Below, piece after piece: positions 1-6,133 of a stretch of 7,718 nucleotides of DNA. Every line of letters begins with the position of its first letter. Position 1 is the stretch's first letter. Source of the stretch: Armatimonadota bacterium (GTDB taxonomy: Bacteria > Armatimonadota > Armatimonadia > Armatimonadales > Armatimonadaceae); NCBI GenBank assembly GCA_014379275.1, contig JACMMA010000615.1, positions 1 through 7,718 of the forward strand. Reading direction: 5' to 3'. The position numbers and the translations under genes were made by a program. The notes beneath the pieces are model-generated. The model was not told the DNA's origin, did no database searches, and saw only the letters and a list, made by a program, of their open reading frames with translations.

Positions 1-21
1 ACTGACCACTGACCACTGACC
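1..21. repeat. Heptamer tandem repeat, three copies of ACTGACC
   Basis: Three perfect direct copies of ACTGACC occupy 1-7, 8-14 and 15-21, and the array may continue left of the window. On the minus strand they read AGTGGTC-type repeats within the presumed murF frame, encoding roughly GSVVSGQ. Three copies preserve the frame (21 bp), but a change of one copy would shift it. The 7-bp period differs from the 10-bp spacing of the MraZ boxes, so I do not regard this as an MraZ site. Confidence 0.85.
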
Positions 22-97
22 CCGCCGCATTCGGACCATCCACCACGCCACCACCGGTTATTTCGGCTATTTCATCCAACGTTAGCGGGCGGAGCAT
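1..97 (-). CDS. murF: MurF, UDP-MurNAc-tripeptide--D-Ala-D-Ala ligase, 5' fragment
   Basis: MurF is the cytoplasmic ATP-dependent ligase that adds D-Ala-D-Ala to the UDP-MurNAc tripeptide made by MurE. Only about 32 codons are in the window, and the gene runs off the left edge. The ATG at 97-95 opens a frame reading MLRPLTLDEIAEITGGGVV and then DGPNAAGSVVSGQ. The LTLxEIAEITGG pattern is typical of MurF N-termini (the Mur ligase N-terminal domain). A purine-rich AGAGGAA lies about 10 nt upstream, inside the end of murE. The start overlaps the murE stop by 16 bases, a common murE-murF arrangement that suggests translational coupling. The last visible codons lie in a 7-bp tandem repeat, so the frame beyond the edge cannot be confirmed. 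The identification rests on a short stretch plus gene order. Confidence 0.78.
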   Translation of the reverse strand, partial: MLRPLTLDEIAEITGGGVVDGPNAAGSVVSGQ

Positions 98-1620
98 TTT
101 TCGATTTCCTCTTTCGCGACCTGTACATCGTCAAACGGGAAGGTTTCGGTGCCGATGATCTGATACGTCTCGTGCCCCTTGCCCGCGATAACGATGGTAT
201 CACCCGCTTGCGCCAGCGACACGGCAAGCGCGATGGCTTTTCGCCGGTCGGATTCACGGCGCACTTCCGCGCCCGCGTTGCCGCCCATCCCGGCGAGAAC
301 ATCATCTAAGATCGCTTCGGGGTTCTCGGTACGTGGGTTGTCGGACGTGGCGACAGCGATGTCGGACAAATCTTTCGCGATGCGCCCCATCTTCGGGCGT
401 TTCGTTTTGTCGCGGTCGCCGCCGCACCCGAACACGGAAATCAGGCGTCCTTTGGTCAGCGGTCGCGCCGACTTGAGAACGTTATCCAAACCGTCCGGCG
501 TGTGCGCGTAGTCTACCAGAACGGCGAAATCCTGCCCTGCCTGCACCGGTTGAAACCGACCGGGAACGGGCGGGCAGGTACGCAAGCCTTCCGCGATGAC
601 TTCCGGTGATAGCCCCCGCGCAACACCATACCCGACAGCAGCGAGGGAGTTTTCAACGTTGAATGTGCCGCCGAAGCCGAGTCGTACCGGAATCTCCGCT
701 CTATATTGTAACAATGCGACGTGAGCGTTATACGAGATGCTGTCAACTGCCAATAAGATGTCTACGGGTTTGATGTGCGATTGGTTAATCGTCGCATATT
801 CGATATTGGTAGAAATCCCACAGAGCCGCGCACGCCCCGAATACACAACGTGGGCGTCATCATCGGCGTTTAGCACCGCGACGTAATTCTTTCCATTCGC
901 CCGCGCAACTTCGGCGTACTCCTTAAACAGAATCCCCTTCGCGTCGCGGTAGGCTTCCATCGTGCCGTGATAGTCGAGGTGGTCTTGCGTCAGGTTCGTG
1001 AACACGGCGACATCGAACAAACAGCCGTCTGTGCGACCGAGCGCGAGCGCGTGCGAGGCGACCTCGATAGCGACTGCTGTCACGCCTTCGTCTACGCACC
1101 GGGCGAAGAACGCTTGCAGGTCTATCGCTTCCGGCGTCGTGCGGTCACCCTCGACGATCTCGCCGTTGATGCCGAAGCCGAGCGTTCCGACATATGCGGT
1201 CTTGTCACCCGCCGCCCGCGCGATGCTTTCGATCATCAGGGCGGTGGTCGTTTTGCCGTTCGTGCCGGTGACGCCCGCGAGGTGCAGTTTAGCCGTCGGG
1301 TTGTCGTAAAACGTGACGGCGATCCGCGCCATCGCTTTTCGGGTGTCGGGAACCACGATACAAGGAACCGAAAGGTCGGAAAACTCTGCTTCGCGTCCCG
1401 CCTGAACCACGACCGCCGACGCGCCTTTCGCGACCACATCGCGCACGAAACTATGTCCATCGAATTTCTCTCCCGGCACGGCAATGAACAGCGTTCCCTC
1501 CGTCACCTTGCGCGAGTCGAACGCGACCGACGTGACGAGATTTTCCCCGGCGTTCTCGGGGACGAGAATAGCACCGGGGAGGTTTGCCGTGATCTGGTTT
1601 AATGTTTTTTGGCGTGTCAT
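82..1620 (-). CDS. murE: MurE, UDP-MurNAc-L-Ala-D-Glu--meso-diaminopimelate ligase
   Basis: MurE is the cytoplasmic Mur ligase that adds the third stem-peptide residue to UDP-MurNAc-L-Ala-D-Glu using ATP. The protein is 512 aa, normal for MurE. Motifs seen, numbered from MTRQKTLNQI: P-loop GTNGKTT at 119-125; TTPEAIDLQ near 161-169; the TNLTQDHLDYHG block at 208-219; YRDAK with Lys228 as the likely carbamylated lysine; YAHTPDGL near 371-378; FGCGGDRD near 397-404; and SDNPRTENP at 426-434. The DNPR motif marks meso-diaminopimelate as substrate in characterised MurE enzymes, in contrast to lysine-adding ones. KGHETYQ follows at 481-487. I chose the ATG at 1618-1620 because GGAGGGG lies 8 nt upstream. 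The upstream in-frame ATG at 1653 would add 11 residues encoded entirely by a palindromic repeat. The stop (TAA, 84-82) overlaps murF. Confidence 0.96.
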   Translation of the reverse strand: MTRQKTLNQITANLPGAILVPENAGENLVTSVAFDSRKVTEGTLFIAVPGEKFDGHSFVRDVVAKGASAVVVQAGREAEFSDLSVPCIVVPDTRKAMARIAVTFYDNPTAKLHLAGVTGTNGKTTTALMIESIARAAGDKTAYVGTLGFGINGEIVEGDRTTPEAIDLQAFFARCVDEGVTAVAIEVASHALALGRTDGCLFDVAVFTNLTQDHLDYHGTMEAYRDAKGILFKEYAEVARANGKNYVAVLNADDDAHVVYSGRARLCGISTNIEYATINQSHIKPVDILLAVDSISYNAHVALLQYRAEIPVRLGFGGTFNVENSLAAVGYGVARGLSPEVIAEGLRTCPPVPGRFQPVQAGQDFAVLVDYAHTPDGLDNVLKSARPLTKGRLISVFGCGGDRDKTKRPKMGRIAKDLSDIAVATSDNPRTENPEAILDDVLAGMGGNAGAEVRRESDRRKAIALAVSLAQAGDTIVIAGKGHETYQIIGTETFPFDDVQVAKEEIEKCSAR

Positions 1621-1626
1621 TTTATA

Positions 1627-1753
1627 TACCCCTCCCCCCGACCCCCTCCCCATTCGGAAATGGGGAGGGGGAGCCAGAGGGGATGCCGGTAGCGAAACGT
1701 TTTCGGTCTCTTACTTCCCCTCTCCATTTCCGAATGGGTCGGGGGGAGGGGTA
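1627..1753. repeat. Long imperfect palindrome filling the ftsI-murE gap
   Basis: The outer arms 1627-1644 and 1736-1753 are perfect 18-bp reverse complements beginning and ending with TA. Further in, 1651-1663 matches 1724-1736 over 13 bp. The match continues imperfectly to about 1672/1715. The left arm has six extra bases (1645-1650). The left arm also forms its own hairpin: 12-bp perfect stem 1642-1653 with 1660-1671 around a 6-nt loop. The element starts 6 bp after the ftsI stop and ends 6 bp before the murE ATG, so it is essentially the whole intergenic space. It resembles a dispersed REP- or MITE-like unit, with the TA ends a possible target duplication, but no second full copy is in this window. 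It could act as an attenuator or mRNA stability element. Confidence 0.9.
1629..1635 (-). promoter_or_regulatory. murE ribosome binding site supplied by the palindrome
   Basis: On the minus strand GGAGGGG occupies 1635-1629, followed by an 8-nt A/T-rich spacer and the ATG at 1620. These bases are the terminal part of the outer arm of the long palindrome. In the long fold of the mRNA they would pair with the matching CCCCTCC at 1745-1751 and be hidden. The spacing supports the choice of the downstream start codon for murE. Confidence 0.75.
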
Positions 1754-1759
1754 CAGAAC

Positions 1760-3757
1760 CTAATCCGCGTACCGCCGAACGTCCCCCGCCCCGCCTGCGT
1801 TGTTCGCTTTCTTACGTCGCCGTATCGTCTTGCTGTGCGCGTCCTCGATAACCATTTTATCCGGTGCGACGCGCCGCGCCATCAGTGCTTTTTCCGCGAT
1901 CTCTTTGAAAACCGGACCCGCGACAACCCCGCCGTAGTGTCCGCCTTTCGGCGCGGTGACGGCGACCAGGATGACGAACTGCGGGTCGCTCATGGGAGCC
2001 ATGCCGACGAACGACGCGACGAATTTGCCGCTATAGTGCCCGTTCTGCGCGATCTGCGCGGTGCCAGTTTTCCCGCCCGCTGTCCAGGACGATAGCCGCG
2101 CTTTGTCGCCGGTCCCATGATCCACCACTTCCTGAAGCATGTGCAACATCGCGCGGGAGGTTTCCGGAGAAACGACTTTGTGACCCTTAGGAGTCTCGAC
2201 CGGTTTCAGATCCCCGGTGGCCTGATCGCGCATTCCCCAGACGATCCGCGGCGGGAGGTAAGTCCCTCCGTTCGCGATCGCGGCATATGCGGCGGCGAGT
2301 TGGAGCGGCGTTACCGAAATGCCCTGCCCGAACCCGATGTTCGCCGTCTGAATGTCCGACCAGACGTCCGCCTTTGCCAGTATCCCGCGACTCTCACCGG
2401 GGAAACCCGCGCCGGATTTTTCGCCAAACCCGAACCGTTTCTCGTAACCGTACAGTTTCTCTTTGCCGAGACGGAACGCGAGCTGCGCCGACGCGATATT
2501 ACAGGAGTTTTTGATCACGTCGGTCGCGGTTTCGTCGCCGTGCGCCCCGTGAGCACAGTGGATCGTGCGCCGCCCGATACCCATGCCACCGCTACAATAA
2601 AACTGCGCGTTCGGCGTGGCTAACTTTTCTTCGAGTGCCGCCGCCATCGTCATTACTTTCAGCGTCGAGCCGGGTTCGTAGGGAGACGAAACGCACCGGT
2701 TTAACCGCCCACCGGTCGTTTGAGGATCGCGCCGGTTGACATTATAGGTAGGGCGGTTTGCCATCGCCAGAACATCCCCGGTTTTCGGGTCCAGCACCAC
2801 CGCGATCGCGGCCTCGGCGTGCGACGAAACGAACACTTTGTCGAGCGCGGCCTCGACATCGTGTTGCAACGCCGCATCGAGCGTCAGCACGATGTCGCGT
2901 CCCGCCTGCGGGTCCACGCGCCTGTATTCGGTTCCGGGAATCGGCACACGTGCTTTATCGAACTCCGCGATGACGAACCCGTTCTTGCCATCGAGTTTCG
3001 GGTCCAGGATCTTCTCCAAGCCGTCCAGCCCGTCGCCTTCCTGCCCGGTGAAGCCGAGAATCTGCGGGGCAAGGTCGCCGTTGATCGCCTTGCGCACCGT
3101 GTCCGGCAGGACGCCGACACCGATGATTCCGTGTTCCTTGATGGCGGCTTTGACTTTTTCGCCGAGGGAAACGGGCACCCGGCGGGCAAGGTCGACCGTA
3201 CGGTAGCGCATTTTGCCCGATGCCGCCCTCATGGGTTGACCGGCGCGCTTTTCGACCTCGGCACGAACCTCTATTTCGGGAAGAAGCGTCTCCAGGTGAT
3301 TCAGGGCGTTCGCCTTGCGCGCCTCGAATGTTTCGCCCTTTTTCTTGTTCAAATCCGCCCCCCAGAGATTGGGGTCTACCACGATAGTCGCGGCGGGCTC
3401 GTTCTGGACGAGCAACGTGCCGTTCCGGTCGAGGAGAACGCCGCGCGGCGCGGACAGGCGGATCGTCTTGCGGCGCATCTCTTTCGCTTCGGCGACGTAT
3501 CTGCTGTGGCTGGCGATCTGGATATAGGCGAGTTTCCCGATCAGTCCGAGGTATGCCAGCGCCATGACGCTACACACCCAGCCGACGCGGCGCGGGATGT
3601 TTACACGCGACGACGCGGCGCGGTCCGCGGCGACGGCGCGGGCGCGGTTCCTGACAGGCGCAGAAGCGTCGCGCCGGATAGGCGCGGCGGGTGCGGTATT
3701 ACGGCGCGGTTGGGGAAAACCGCCTGGTCGGTACCGGAATGTATCGAGTGTCGCCAT
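1760..3757 (-). CDS. ftsI: Class B penicillin-binding protein (FtsI/PBP3-like septal transpeptidase)
   Basis: FtsI is the membrane-anchored D,D-transpeptidase that cross-links septal peptidoglycan as part of the divisome. The 665-aa protein has an Arg-rich cytoplasmic tail (about 1-56), one membrane segment (about 57-80, VGWVCSVMALAYLGLIGKLA), a PBP dimerisation domain beginning with the conserved RGVLLDRNGTLL (105-116), and a transpeptidase domain. All three catalytic motifs are present: S364-T-L-K367, S418-C-N420 and K563-T-G565. GFGQGISVTPLQLA near 475-488 is also typical. The C-terminal tail (about 644-665) is basic, and no PASTA domains are visible, which argues against a SpoVD-type protein. 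The ATG at 3757 has GGAGG about 13 nt upstream, a long spacing, but no better in-frame start exists. The gene sits 60 bp after ftsL. The stop (TAG) lies 6 bp before the palindrome. Confidence 0.95.
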   Translation of the reverse strand: MATLDTFRYRPGGFPQPRRNTAPAAPIRRDASAPVRNRARAVAADRAASSRVNIPRRVGWVCSVMALAYLGLIGKLAYIQIASHSRYVAEAKEMRRKTIRLSAPRGVLLDRNGTLLVQNEPAATIVVDPNLWGADLNKKKGETFEARKANALNHLETLLPEIEVRAEVEKRAGQPMRAASGKMRYRTVDLARRVPVSLGEKVKAAIKEHGIIGVGVLPDTVRKAINGDLAPQILGFTGQEGDGLDGLEKILDPKLDGKNGFVIAEFDKARVPIPGTEYRRVDPQAGRDIVLTLDAALQHDVEAALDKVFVSSHAEAAIAVVLDPKTGDVLAMANRPTYNVNRRDPQTTGGRLNRCVSSPYEPGSTLKVMTMAAALEEKLATPNAQFYCSGGMGIGRRTIHCAHGAHGDETATDVIKNSCNIASAQLAFRLGKEKLYGYEKRFGFGEKSGAGFPGESRGILAKADVWSDIQTANIGFGQGISVTPLQLAAAYAAIANGGTYLPPRIVWGMRDQATGDLKPVETPKGHKVVSPETSRAMLHMLQEVVDHGTGDKARLSSWTAGGKTGTAQIAQNGHYSGKFVASFVGMAPMSDPQFVILVAVTAPKGGHYGGVVAGPVFKEIAEKALMARRVAPDKMVIEDAHSKTIRRRKKANNAGGAGDVRRYAD

Positions 3758-3817
3758 TACGCAAACAAAGCCTCCAAGCAGAACCCCGTGCCGCTTATCC
3801 GCAGCGCGGGAGATGCA

Positions 3818-4381
3818 CTATTTTGTGCCGGTGCCCGCTGTTACCGGTCGTTCATCGGTCAGAACCTCGACCATTTCGGGTGGCGCGGGAATCAGATTCA
3901 TCGCCTGCGCCCGGGTCGGCGCGGACAGTTGGTACCGGCTGATCTCGCCTTTCAGTTCGATCTCACGCCGCTCCGCGATTTTCAAGTCTTGACGCAGTCG
4001 CGATAGCTGTTGTCCTTCGGCATTTACGCGCGCATAGGCGGTCACATAGAAACACAGGAGCGACACCGCGAACGACGCGGACAGGGTCGCCGCGAGCATC
4101 GGCGAGCGCACCGACAGATTCTTGACCGCCCGCGCCGTGTGTGAGCCGCGCTGTCCCATGGGAAGCGGCGCCCGCGTATCGGGGAGTGGCCGCAAGCCAC
4201 CCGGACTTTTGCGCGGATGCGGCAGAACGGTGATCGTGGATGTCGGATTTGCGGTAATCGCGTTTCCGCCGCGTCGGGTGTTGGGGGTCGGGTGTTGGGG
4301 GGGGCGCGACGCGGGGCGCACCTGTGTGTATGCTCCCTGCTGACGTGCCGCCTTTTTATTTTCCGTCACTACTGCCGCCAT
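3818..4381 (-). CDS. ftsL: FtsL-like divisome protein with extended low-complexity N-terminus
   Basis: FtsL is a small bitopic scaffold that, with FtsB and FtsQ-like partners, activates septal synthesis by FtsW-FtsI. The 187-aa product has a cytoplasmic region of about 93 residues rich in Pro, Arg and Thr. A single membrane segment follows (about 95-116, MLAATLSASFAVSLLCFYV), then a short periplasmic coiled coil (about 117-152) and the tail SAPTRAQAMNLIPAPPEMV. Topology, size of the C-terminal half and position between rsmH and ftsI identify it; sequence conservation in FtsL is always weak. The ATG at 4381 has AGGAGG 10 nt upstream. Residues about 27-36 (PPQHPTPNTR) are encoded by a G-rich tandem repeat, and the cytoplasmic part is much longer than in typical FtsL. 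A downstream start such as Met75 would give a more usual length, but I see no better ribosome binding site for it. Confidence 0.8.
   Translation of the reverse strand: MAAVVTENKKAARQQGAYTQVRPASRPPQHPTPNTRRGGNAITANPTSTITVLPHPRKSPGGLRPLPDTRAPLPMGQRGSHTARAVKNLSVRSPMLAATLSASFAVSLLCFYVTAYARVNAEGQQLSRLRQDLKIAERREIELKGEISRYQLSAPTRAQAMNLIPAPPEMVEVLTDERPVTAGTGTK
4274..4301. repeat. Perfect 14-bp tandem duplication inside ftsL
   Basis: TCGGGTGTTGGGGG occurs at 4274-4287 and again at 4288-4301 without a mismatch. Because 14 is not a multiple of three, the two copies are read in different frames on the minus strand, giving the Pro/Thr-rich stretch of the FtsL N-terminus. A related inverted copy lies at 4411-4430. 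Confidence 0.9.
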
Positions 4382-4430
4382 GTCTGCACATCCTCCTGCT
4401 CGCTGTTCCTAACACCCGCCCCCCAACACC
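4277..4430. repeat. Inverted repeat spanning rsmH stop and ftsL start
   Basis: The 20-bp arms 4277-4296 and 4411-4430 are reverse complements with a single mismatch, separated by 114 bp. The right arm abuts and slightly overlaps the rsmH stop codon (4430-4432). The left arm lies in ftsL coding sequence. The ftsL ribosome binding site and start codon sit in the loop. Either this is one small element inserted at the gene junction, or two copies of a dispersed GGGTGTTGGGG-type unit landed in opposite orientations. No transposase is present. Confidence 0.8.
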
Positions 4431-5377
4431 TACCCCCTCCGTTCGGCGACCCGCAGTTTCGCGGACCGTGCTCGCGGATTTGCTCGCGTTTCCGTGTCCG
4501 TGGGCGCGACCGGCTTTTTGGTCAGCACCGTCAGAATCGGCTCCGCCCGCGGCGTTGGGTCCGGCAAATCGGTTTCGACCCGCTTTCCCGACAGTTCCGC
4601 GAAGATATTCTTCACGATCCGGTCTTCGAGCGAGTGGTACGACATCACCACCAGCCGCCCGCCCGGGGCCAGCACGCTCGCCGCACCGCGCAACGCCGTT
4701 TCCAGCACTTCCAGTTCCTTGTTGACTGCGATCCGCAGGGCTTGAAAGACTTTCGTCGCCGGGTGGATCTCGCCCGCCCGCGTGCGAAGCGGCATCGTCC
4801 CACGCACCGCGTCCACCAGATCTTCGGTCGTTACGAACGGTTTCGTTCGCCGCCGCGTGACGATCTCCGCCGCGATCCGCCGCGAGCGCGATTCCTCGCC
4901 GTACTCGAAAAATATTCGCGCCAGTTGCGCTTCGGGCAGCATGTTCACCAGGTCCGCCGCCGTCGGAGTATCGCTGTCATCGCGGTTCATGCGCATATCG
5001 AGCGGTCCGACGTAGCGAAATGCGAAACCACGGTCCGCGGTGTCCAACTGGTGCGACGATACCCCCAGATCGAGCAGGACGCCGTCCACCCCGGCGATGC
5101 CTTCCGCCGCCACCGCGCCCGCGATCTCCGCGAAATTCGTCTGCCGCAGTCGCACCGATACCGCGTCCGAAACGTCCGCCAGAGTTTTCGTCGCTTCGGC
5201 TATCGCGTCGGCATCTTGGTCCAGCGCAATCAGAATCCCGCCGGGGGCGATCTTTTCCGCGATGGCGCGTGCGTGCCCTCCCCCGCCCAGGGTGCCGTCT
5301 ACCACGCGCCGCCCCGGTGCCAGGTTGAGTGCTTCCAAACACTCCGCTAACAGGACCGGCTTATGGTACGCGCTCAT
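4430..5377 (-). CDS. rsmH: RsmH (MraW), 16S rRNA m4C1402 methyltransferase
   Basis: RsmH is an S-adenosylmethionine-dependent methyltransferase that modifies N4 of C1402 in the 16S rRNA decoding centre. The 315-aa length is typical. Conserved blocks in order: HKPVLLAE (5-12); the SAM-binding loop VDGTLGGGGHARAI (26-39); LDQDADAI (52-59); GVLLDLGVSSHQLD (99-112); RGFAFR and LDMRM (116-130); HPATKVFQALRIAVNKEL (205-222); SYHSLEDRIVK (246-256); and C-terminal NPRARSAKLRV (300-310). Its ATG overlaps the mraZ TGA in an ATGA arrangement, so translational coupling is likely, and the local Shine-Dalgarno (GGGTGGGG) is only moderate. The stop codon lies at the edge of an inverted repeat. No truncation or missing motif is visible. 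Confidence 0.97.
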   Translation of the reverse strand: MSAYHKPVLLAECLEALNLAPGRRVVDGTLGGGGHARAIAEKIAPGGILIALDQDADAIAEATKTLADVSDAVSVRLRQTNFAEIAGAVAAEGIAGVDGVLLDLGVSSHQLDTADRGFAFRYVGPLDMRMNRDDSDTPTAADLVNMLPEAQLARIFFEYGEESRSRRIAAEIVTRRRTKPFVTTEDLVDAVRGTMPLRTRAGEIHPATKVFQALRIAVNKELEVLETALRGAASVLAPGGRLVVMSYHSLEDRIVKNIFAELSGKRVETDLPDPTPRAEPILTVLTKKPVAPTDTETRANPRARSAKLRVAERRG

Positions 5378-5817
5378 TTACCCCACCCTTTGCCCAGCCC
5401 GACCTCGATCGCGGATTCCATGATGTCGTCGTCGCTAAGGGTTGCATTAAATGCATCCCAACCGCCACGAGACCAGATCTCGATACGCTTACCAGCACCC
5501 ACTATCGCGACTTCCTCGCCGATGGTCGCGAACTCGCGCAAGTTGCTCGGGATCGCCACCCGCCCCTGTGAATCTACCTGCGATTCGACCGCCTCGGCGG
5601 AAAACCAGCGTTGCAGACGGATGGTGTGGCGGTCCAATGCGGGCTGCGCCTGGAGTTTAGTTTCCATGTTCACGAACTCCGCTTCCGGGTAAACGAAAAG
5701 GCAGCGGTCCATCCCTTTGGTGATCAGGAAGAGGTTGCCCAATTCCGATCGAAACCGCAAAGGAATGATGACCCGCCCCTTGTCATCCACGGAATGATAA
5801 TGCGCCCCCCTGAACAA
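5374..5817 (-). CDS. mraZ: MraZ, transcriptional regulator of the dcw cluster
   Basis: MraZ is a ring-forming DNA-binding protein of the SpoVT/AbrB fold that represses the division and cell wall operon it heads. The 147-aa protein carries the two tandem half-domains with the family signature DxxGRxxxP: D12-K-G-R15 to P19, and D82-S-Q-G-R86 to P90. The start is TTG (5817-5815), chosen because it yields MFRGAHYHSVD, matching the usual MraZ N-terminus MFxGxxxHxxD, and because GGAGG lies 7 nt upstream. It is the first gene of the operon and overlaps rsmH by 4 bases. Its own promoter and four probable MraZ boxes lie directly upstream, so autoregulation is expected. Nothing is missing compared with the family. 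Confidence 0.96.
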   Translation of the reverse strand: MFRGAHYHSVDDKGRVIIPLRFRSELGNLFLITKGMDRCLFVYPEAEFVNMETKLQAQPALDRHTIRLQRWFSAEAVESQVDSQGRVAIPSNLREFATIGEEVAIVGAGKRIEIWSRGGWDAFNATLSDDDIMESAIEVGLGKGWGK

Positions 5818-5853
5818 CCACTTGCCTCCACTCAGTCACCACTCGTCACCACT
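5818..5853 (-). promoter_or_regulatory. Probable MraZ operator: four AGTGG boxes
   Basis: Reading the minus strand, AGTGG occurs at 5853-5849, 5843-5839, 5832-5828 and 5822-5818, with periods of 10, 11 and 10 bp, all in the same orientation. The first two are longer repeats (AGTGGTGAC). The array runs from about the transcription start to the mraZ start codon, and the third box also contains the ribosome binding site GGAGG (5829-5825). Characterised MraZ proteins bind tandem short G-rich repeats (TGGGN with 5-nt spacers in E. coli) just downstream of their own promoter, which this layout reproduces. Confidence 0.8.
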
Positions 5854-5859
5854 AGACCG

Positions 5860-5888
5860 ATTGTACGGGGTGGTATAAGGCGTGTCAA
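5860..5888 (-). promoter_or_regulatory. Sigma-70-type promoter of the dcw operon
   Basis: On the minus strand a perfect -35 TTGACA (5888-5883) is followed by 17 bp and the -10 TACAAT (5865-5860). Predicted initiation is near 5853, so the untranslated leader is only about 35 nt and coincides with the MraZ boxes. No other promoter of this quality is seen upstream of mraZ. Confidence 0.8.
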
Positions 5889-6007
5889 TAATACAATGCG
5901 AAATAGATGACATTTTTTTCCCCGACAGGGCGACATGTAGGGGTATACGAGGGATTTAGCGGCATATCTTGTGATTTGTTTGCCAAAGTGTTTGCCTACC
6001 ATGGGTG
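5889..6007. other. Divergent intergenic spacer, no gene seen
   Basis: This AT-richer stretch lies between the back-to-back promoters of the dcw operon and the sugar kinase. I see no convincing coding frame, tRNA or known riboswitch. It contains a T-run at 5913-5919 and a direct repeat TGTTTGCC at 5977-5984 and 5989-5996 (12-bp period) just upstream of the kinase -35 element. That repeat could be a regulator site but is too short to judge. Confidence 0.5.
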
Positions 6008-6037
6008 TTGACGAGCCGGTTTATCGCTCGCTATACT
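6008..6037 (+). promoter_or_regulatory. Sigma-70-type promoter for the ROK kinase
   Basis: TTGACG (6008-6013) is followed by an 18-bp spacer and TATACT (6032-6037). Initiation is expected near 6044, giving a leader of about 130 nt before the kinase ATG. The spacer holds a small inverted repeat (CGAGC 6012-6016, GCTCG 6026-6030), which might be an operator. Confidence 0.7.
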
Positions 6038-6082
6038 GTGCCTGATAAATACGTTTCCCCTCCCCGCTCCCTCCCCCGGACA

Positions 6083-6133
6083 CCACGCCCCTCCGTACAG
6101 CCTGTTTTGGGCGACAAAAGGGGCGCCCCGTGG
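6083..6133 (+). promoter_or_regulatory. Structured leader segment upstream of the ROK kinase
   Basis: CCACGCCCCT (6083-6092) can pair with AGGGGCG (6119-6125) plus TGG (6131-6133), with five bulged bases between. Inside the loop, TTTTG and CAAAA (6115-6119) can form a smaller stem, and GGGGCGCCCC (6120-6129) is itself a perfect palindrome. No known riboswitch class is recognised. It may be an attenuator, an mRNA stability element or an operator. Confidence 0.4.

Noticed and set aside
1..21. Heptamer repeat as an MraZ box array or CRISPR
   Set aside because: A 7-bp period does not match the 10-bp MraZ spacing, and there are no spacers between copies.
1642..1671. Hairpin as an intrinsic terminator between ftsI and murE
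   Set aside because: No T-run follows on the minus strand, and murE needs read-through from the operon promoter, since no other promoter is obvious. Repeat element is the better description.
2720..4006. Long open frame on the plus strand opposite ftsI and ftsL (over 400 codons)
   Set aside because: It is a shadow of high-GC codon use: no recognisable domain, Arg/His-rich composition, and it lies fully antisense to ftsI, whose motifs are intact.
4217..5350. Long plus-strand open frame opposite rsmH
   Set aside because: Composition is Arg-rich without motifs, and it is antisense to a clear RsmH with all conserved blocks.
6053..6079. Pyrimidine-rich stretch in the kinase leader as a degraded arm of the murE palindrome
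   Set aside because: It shares only C-rich character and short CCCCTCCCC words, with no aligned core (CATTCGG) and no partner arm.
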